The position numbers were made by a program, and so were the translations under genes. The notes below the pieces were generated by a model. The model saw nothing but the letters and a program-made list of their open reading frames with translations, had not been told where the DNA came from and searched no databases. 10,363 nt of DNA from Gammaproteobacteria bacterium. Lineage in GTDB: Bacteria > Pseudomonadota > Gammaproteobacteria > Arenicellales > JAANXG01. Location of the stretch: positions 1 to 10,363 of the forward strand of contig JAANXG010000021.1 of assembly GCA_018263405.1 (NCBI GenBank), in the 5' to 3' direction. Of the stretch, positions 6,943 to 10,363 are shown piece after piece; the first letter of the stretch is position 1, and every line of letters begins with the position of its first letter.

Positions 6943-7422
6943 ATGCAGGTTAAAGTTCTGTTTGTCTGCTTGGGGAACATCTGCCGGTCGCCGACGGCGG
7001 AAGGCGTGTTCCGGAAATTGCTGGAGCGGGAAGAACTCGAGTCGAGAGTACATGTCGACTCTGCCGGTACACATGCCTATCACGTCGGGGCGCCGCCGGA
7101 CCAACGGGCCCGCGAAGCGGCGTTACGCCGGGGCATCGATCTTTCCGCGATTCGCGGACGTCAGGCCGAGCCCTCCGACATCCTCGAATTCGACCTCGCC
7201 CTAGCCATGGATCGGGAGAATTATGAAAACCTGATCACCATTGCCGGCGGTCACGCGCACAAAGTCCGATTATTCATGGAGTTTTCGGATCGGTTCGAGG
7301 AAAACGAGGTACCGGATCCATACTACGGCGGTCCCAACGGTTTCGAACAGGTACTGGATATGATCGAGGATGCATCCGAGGGCCTCATCCGCGAGCTGCG
7401 GCGTCTCCGTTCGTTCGAGTGA
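6943..7422 (+). CDS. Low-molecular-weight protein-tyrosine phosphatase
   Basis: Cytoplasmic phosphatase of the arsenate-reductase-like LMW-PTP fold. The catalytic loop is CLGNICRS: Cys9 nucleophile, Arg15, i.e. Cx5R. The general acid is in DPYYGG (Asp125). SAGTHAYHVG (40-49) is a further conserved stretch. At 159 residues it has the usual length. Relatives include Wzb/Etp (capsule and exopolysaccharide kinases) and the Pseudomonas-type gene found beside kdsB; no tyrosine kinase or capsule gene is in view, so the substrate is open. The Shine-Dalgarno before ATG 6943 is weak. The stop shares one base with the next gene (TGATG), which suggests co-translation with the YkuD protein. Confidence 0.92.
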   Translation: MQVKVLFVCLGNICRSPTAEGVFRKLLEREELESRVHVDSAGTHAYHVGAPPDQRAREAALRRGIDLSAIRGRQAEPSDILEFDLALAMDRENYENLITIAGGHAHKVRLFMEFSDRFEENEVPDPYYGGPNGFEQVLDMIEDASEGLIRELRRLRSFE

Positions 7423-7904
7423 TGGAGCTTGACCTGTCCCTGTCCACCCAGCGAATGCGGTTATTCGATGGTCAGGGCGACACGCTGAAAACGTATACCG
7501 TATCCACCGCCCGGAACGGTGCGGGGGAACGCAATGGCAGTGAGTGTACGCCCCGCGGCGGGCACCGTATCCGCGCCAAGATCGGGAGCGGTTGTCCTGC
7601 CGATACGGTATTCAAGGGCCGGCGGCCCACCGGTGAAATCTACAGTCCGGGGTTGCGCCGGCGATTTCCCAACCGGGATTGGATCTTGACCCGCATTTTG
7701 TGGCTGAGTGGTGCGGAACCCGGTTTCAACCGCTTGGGCGATGTCGATACCATGCGCCGTTATATCTATATCCACGGCGCACCGGACGATGATCCCATGG
7801 GAGTGCCCGGTTCCCATGGTTGCATCAAGATGCGGAATCGGGATGTGGTCGAACTGTTCGATCTTGTGCCGGCGGATACGCCGATAACGATCCGGGAGTC
7901 GTAG
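7422..7904 (+). CDS. YkuD-domain protein: L,D-transpeptidase fold, possibly a cytoplasmic L,D-carboxypeptidase
   Basis: A 160-residue protein consisting of little more than a YkuD domain. The catalytic motif is complete: His118-Gly119 and SHGC (131-134), Cys134 being the nucleophile. No signal peptide or membrane segment is visible at the N-terminus (MELDLSLSTQRMRLF), unlike classical periplasmic L,D-transpeptidases. ATG 7422 shares its first base with the phosphatase stop; a GTG at 7419 is a possible alternative start. nagZ, a cytoplasmic peptidoglycan-recycling gene, starts 1 nt after its stop. A signal-less YkuD protein of Acinetobacter baumannii (ElsL, also called LdtK) has been described as a cytoplasmic L,D-carboxypeptidase in recycling. 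By analogy and context I infer a similar role; transpeptidation cannot be excluded. Confidence 0.85.
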   Translation: MELDLSLSTQRMRLFDGQGDTLKTYTVSTARNGAGERNGSECTPRGGHRIRAKIGSGCPADTVFKGRRPTGEIYSPGLRRRFPNRDWILTRILWLSGAEPGFNRLGDVDTMRRYIYIHGAPDDDPMGVPGSHGCIKMRNRDVVELFDLVPADTPITIRES

Positions 7905-7905
7905 T

Positions 7906-8931
7906 TTGGCGTCGGCTGCTCTGGGTCCCCTTATCGTCGATCTGGATGGCGATCCGTCCTTGACGAACCAGGACCGCGAGCGGTTGCAATGCCCGCAAGT
8001 GGGCGGGGTGATTCTGTTCAGTCGAAACTACGAGAACAGGCTCCAGTTGCGGTCCCTCACCCGGGAGATTAAAGAGATTCGGTCCCCCGAATTACTGATC
8101 GCCGTGGACCAGGAAGGCGGGCGCGTCCAGCGTTTCCGGGGACGTTTCACCCGGCTACCGCCCGTGGGCGCTTGCGGAGTGCTTTACGATTCAAAGCACT
8201 CGGAGGGCAAGCAACTCGCCTATAACATGGGACTCGTTATGGCGCGGGAATTGATCGACTGCGGCGTCGACCTGTCTTTCGCGCCGGTACTGGACGTCCT
8301 GCAATGCAACAGCCACGTAATCGGGGACCGGGCCTTCCATTCGGATCCCGATGCGGTTCACTTCCTTGCGTCGTCTTACATCAGCGGTATGGGCGATGCG
8401 GGTATGGGCAGTGTCGGCAAGCATTTCCCCGGCCATGGAAGCGTGAGCGCGGACTCCCATACCAGTTTGCCTGAAGACAAGCGCTTGATGGCCGCGCTAC
8501 GGGGGTGCGATTTACTGCCGTATACTTTGCTGAATAACCAGCTGAGGGGCGTGATGCTCGCGCACGTACTTTACAAATCCATCGATGTGCGAATTCCCAG
8601 TTATTCGTCATTCTGGATTCATGACGTGCTGAAGGAGGATATCGGCTTTCGTGGTGTGGTGTTCAGCGACGATCTGAGCATGACCGGCGCGGGAAATGGT
8701 TCCACGCTGGAGCGGTGCCGTGCTGCCCGCAACGCCGGTTGCGATTTATTGCCGGTCTGCAACGATCTCGATGCTGTCGACAAATTGCTTGGCGAGCGGC
8801 GGGAGGAATGGATTGGAAATGGGGCGGATGCTGCCGTGGCATCGTTATATGCCCGGCCGAAACCCGTTGATCCGCGGATGCTGGAGACGGCCCGGGAAAT
8901 CGTGGAGATGGCGGCGTACGAATTCGGCTAG
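7906..8931 (+). CDS. nagZ: Beta-N-acetylhexosaminidase NagZ (peptidoglycan recycling)
   Basis: Cytoplasmic glycoside hydrolase family 3 enzyme that removes GlcNAc from GlcNAc-anhydroMurNAc (peptides) during wall recycling. The 341 residues equal the length of E. coli NagZ. Motifs are VDQEGGRVQR (67-76), the flexible catalytic loop GKHFPGHG...DSH (171-185) with the His/Asp pair, and FSDDLSMTGA (253-262) with the nucleophilic Asp. The start is TTG 7906, preceded by GGGAG at 7894-7898 (7 nt spacing). It lies 1 nt after the YkuD gene stop, a clear operon junction. In some bacteria NagZ products induce AmpC beta-lactamase; no ampR/ampC is seen here. Its stop codon overlaps that of the convergent efp. 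Confidence 0.95.
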   Translation: MASAALGPLIVDLDGDPSLTNQDRERLQCPQVGGVILFSRNYENRLQLRSLTREIKEIRSPELLIAVDQEGGRVQRFRGRFTRLPPVGACGVLYDSKHSEGKQLAYNMGLVMARELIDCGVDLSFAPVLDVLQCNSHVIGDRAFHSDPDAVHFLASSYISGMGDAGMGSVGKHFPGHGSVSADSHTSLPEDKRLMAALRGCDLLPYTLLNNQLRGVMLAHVLYKSIDVRIPSYSSFWIHDVLKEDIGFRGVVFSDDLSMTGAGNGSTLERCRAARNAGCDLLPVCNDLDAVDKLLGERREEWIGNGADAAVASLYARPKPVDPRMLETAREIVEMAAYEFG

Positions 8932-9500
8932 GCCCGTTCGACGTATTCTCCCGACTCGGTATTAACCTTGATCTTATCTCCAACGCTCACGAAGGGCGGC
9001 ACGATAACCTTTAACCCGGTTTCCAACTCCGCCGGTTTTCCCGAACCCGTCGCGGTCTGACCCTTAATCACACCCTCCGTATCGACGACCTCCAATACGA
9101 CGTTGGCGGGCAAGTTAATCCCGATAGGAACGTCATCGTGGAAATTGATCTGGACTTCGGTATTGGGCAACAGAAATCCCAATTGGTCTTCGATGTCCTC
9201 ATGCGGAATATGCATTTGCTCGAAAGTCTCGTTGTCCATGAAAACCAACGCGTCGGACTCGGCGTATAAGTACTGCATCTGTCGCGGTTCCACGTGGGCT
9301 TTTTCCACGCTGTCACCCGACCGGAATCGCTCGTTGAGTTTGGTCCCGGCGGTGATATCCTTTAGCTCGACCTGGATAAACGCGCCGCCTTTGCCGGGTT
9401 TGACGTGGTTTTTCTTAAGCACCCGCCAGAGTTTGCCCTCATGCTCTATCAGACCACCGACACGAATTTCGAATGCGGAAATCTTCAAATGAACGCTCAC
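8928..9500 (-). CDS. efp: Translation elongation factor P
   Basis: Ribosome factor that relieves stalling at consecutive prolines. The 190-residue protein has three OB/KOW-type domains in the usual order. The tip loop is KPGKGGAF, with Lys37 (GTG start numbering) at the site that is beta-lysylated by EpmA/B in E. coli; the Arg-type rhamnosylation loop is absent. The text KGQTATGSGKPA and the end GEYVERA look more like alphaproteobacterial EF-P than the E. coli type (from memory, not a search). Start: GTG 9500 gives MSVHLKIS; TTG 9488 would give MKIS, which fits the family better, with a GTGA-type site 8 nt before it. The stop codon shares a CTAG with nagZ. Confidence 0.93.
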   Translation of the reverse strand: MSVHLKISAFEIRVGGLIEHEGKLWRVLKKNHVKPGKGGAFIQVELKDITAGTKLNERFRSGDSVEKAHVEPRQMQYLYAESDALVFMDNETFEQMHIPHEDIEDQLGFLLPNTEVQINFHDDVPIGINLPANVVLEVVDTEGVIKGQTATGSGKPAELETGLKVIVPPFVSVGDKIKVNTESGEYVERA

Positions 9501-9523
9501 AGCCTGTATTGGGAGAGGGCGCG

Positions 9524-9553
9524 ATTTTAGGGGAACCGAGCCGGGTACGGCAA
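9524..9553 (-). promoter_or_regulatory. Candidate sigma70 promoter for efp
   Basis: On the minus strand TTGCCG (9553-9548, -35, 4 of 6 consensus) and TAAAAT (9529-9524, -10, 5 of 6) are spaced by 18 bp. Transcription would begin near 9517, leaving a leader of roughly 17-29 nt before the GTG or TTG start. The location in the 104-nt divergent gap between efp and the glycosylase is as expected. Found by eye only. Confidence 0.5.
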
Positions 9554-9604
9554 CTCCGGTGACGGGTCTGGCATACTACGAGTCCTTCAACATGATATTG
9601 TCGA

Positions 9605-10243
9605 GTGAACAGGAGTTTTGACCCACATTGTCAACGTTGTGACCGACTGGCCGCGTATCTGAATGTGGTGAAACGACAGCACCCGGTTTATCGTTGCGCT
9701 CCTGTTGCCCCCTTCGGAGATCCCGGGGCGCGCTTGTTGATCGTCGGACTGGCGCCGGGTAAGCACGGGGCGAATGCTTCCGGCAGGCCGTTTACCGGGG
9801 ATTATGCCGGGATTCTGTTATACAAGACCCTGCATCAATTTGGTTTCTCCAGTCGATCGGAATCGCGTTTTGCCGATGACGGCCTGGTTCTTCGGGACTG
9901 CCGTATTACCAATGCCGTCAAGTGCCTGCCTCCCGAGAACAAGCCGTTGAATTCGGAGGTCGTCAACTGCAATACGTTCTTGAAAGCCGAAATCGAACTA
10001 TCACGTCCCGATTTGGTTATTCTGGCATTGGGTGCACTCGCACATCGTGCATTACTGCGCACTTTCGACCTTAAACAGGCGGCTTTCAAATTTGCACACA
10101 ACGTCCAACACGATTTGCCGGCGGGTCGGTTCCTGATCGACAGTTACCACTGCAGCCGCTATAACACGCAAACGGGTCGGCTGACGGAGCCCATGTTTAA
10201 GAGCGTGTTCCAGCGGATTCGAAAACTTCTTGCGGCCCTTTGA
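9605..10243 (+). CDS. Uracil-DNA glycosylase, Fe-S type, family 5 (UdgB)-like
   Basis: Base-excision repair enzyme that removes uracil and related lesions from DNA. The 212-residue protein has four cysteines placed for a 4Fe-4S cluster: Cys9, Cys12, Cys107 and Cys122. Motif A is GLAPGKHGANASGRPFTGD (48-66), which lacks the usual polar Asp/Asn of families 1 and 4 and fits family 5. The second motif is SYHCSRYNTQTGRLT (180-194). GTG 9605 is the only plausible start: an in-frame stop lies at 9593-9595, and the next start codon would lose Cys9 and Cys12. Its Shine-Dalgarno is poor. It is divergent from efp and appears to be transcribed alone. The family assignment is firm; the exact substrate range is not visible. 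Confidence 0.9.
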   Translation: MNRSFDPHCQRCDRLAAYLNVVKRQHPVYRCAPVAPFGDPGARLLIVGLAPGKHGANASGRPFTGDYAGILLYKTLHQFGFSSRSESRFADDGLVLRDCRITNAVKCLPPENKPLNSEVVNCNTFLKAEIELSRPDLVILALGALAHRALLRTFDLKQAAFKFAHNVQHDLPAGRFLIDSYHCSRYNTQTGRLTEPMFKSVFQRIRKLLAAL

Positions 10244-10363
10244 TCTAAGTACCCTTGGGCATAAATACACACACGTTCAGCGGGATCGGAAAAGCCGATC
10301 GCCAAGGCACGCGAGCGCAGGACTGGCCCGGTCAATTCAAGCGAGCGTAACGCCGGCGAGGGG
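10244..10363. other. Right-end 120 bases without a recognised gene; small hairpin
   Basis: A perfect 6-bp stem, GATCGG-AAAAG-CCGATC, lies at 10284-10300, 41 nt after the glycosylase stop. No T-run follows, so it is not a typical intrinsic terminator. The remainder (GCGAGCG at 10311-10317 and again at 10341-10347) is GC-rich. A minus-strand frame is open from the edge but overlaps the glycosylase and resembles nothing I know. Confidence 0.35.

Noticed and set aside
10284..10300. Intrinsic terminator after the glycosylase gene
   Set aside because: The stem is 6 bp and no T-run follows on the plus strand.
10161..10363. Minus-strand gene entering from the right edge
   Set aside because: An open minus-strand frame exists, but it runs deep into the well-supported glycosylase gene and its translation shows no known motif.

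Overview
The window reads as a chromosomal segment of a gammaproteobacterium. The order comEC - exbB - exbD - msbA - lpxK - Trm112-like - kdsB - low-molecular-weight tyrosine phosphatase is the lipid A/KDO export-and-synthesis neighbourhood known from Pseudomonas- and Chromatiales-type genomes. The narrower lineage cannot be fixed from the sequence. The DNA is moderately GC-rich. All core genes are intact except comEC, which is cut by the left edge of the window.

Layout. Positions 3-1583 hold the C-terminal part of ComEC (DNA uptake channel plus metallo-beta-lactamase domain). Positions 1687-7904 hold a same-strand series: exbB, exbD, msbA, lpxK, a Trm112/YcaR-like small protein, kdsB, the phosphatase and a YkuD-domain protein. 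nagZ follows directly (7906-8931). Most junctions are tight: ATGA at exbD/msbA and lpxK/ycaR, TGATG at ycaR/kdsB and phosphatase/ykuD, and 1 nt at ykuD/nagZ. The efp gene (8928-9500) lies on the opposite strand and converges on nagZ so closely that both stop codons sit in one CTAG. A family 5-type uracil-DNA glycosylase (9605-10243) diverges from efp. The last 120 bases hold no gene that I recognise.

Functional logic. LpxK makes lipid A by 4'-phosphorylation, KdsB activates KDO for the inner core, and MsbA flips the lipid A-core across the inner membrane. ExbB/ExbD form a proton-driven energiser of the TonB type. The YkuD protein (no visible signal peptide) and NagZ suggest cytoplasmic peptidoglycan recycling. 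EF-P and the glycosylase are independent housekeeping genes.

The least ordinary content is a family of short intergenic repeats. Three copies sit at three operon junctions: exbB/exbD (2349-2403), msbA/lpxK (from about 4649) and kdsB/phosphatase (6702-6906). Two copies have inverted ends starting TAATTT and are flanked by 9-10 bp direct repeats that look like target-site duplications, so this looks like a MITE-like non-autonomous mobile element. The copy before exbD appears to have duplicated the exbD start codon. This leaves a 22-codon ORF that begins at the former start and ends in an ATGA overlap with the present start. I see no defence island, CRISPR array, tRNA or complete transposase.
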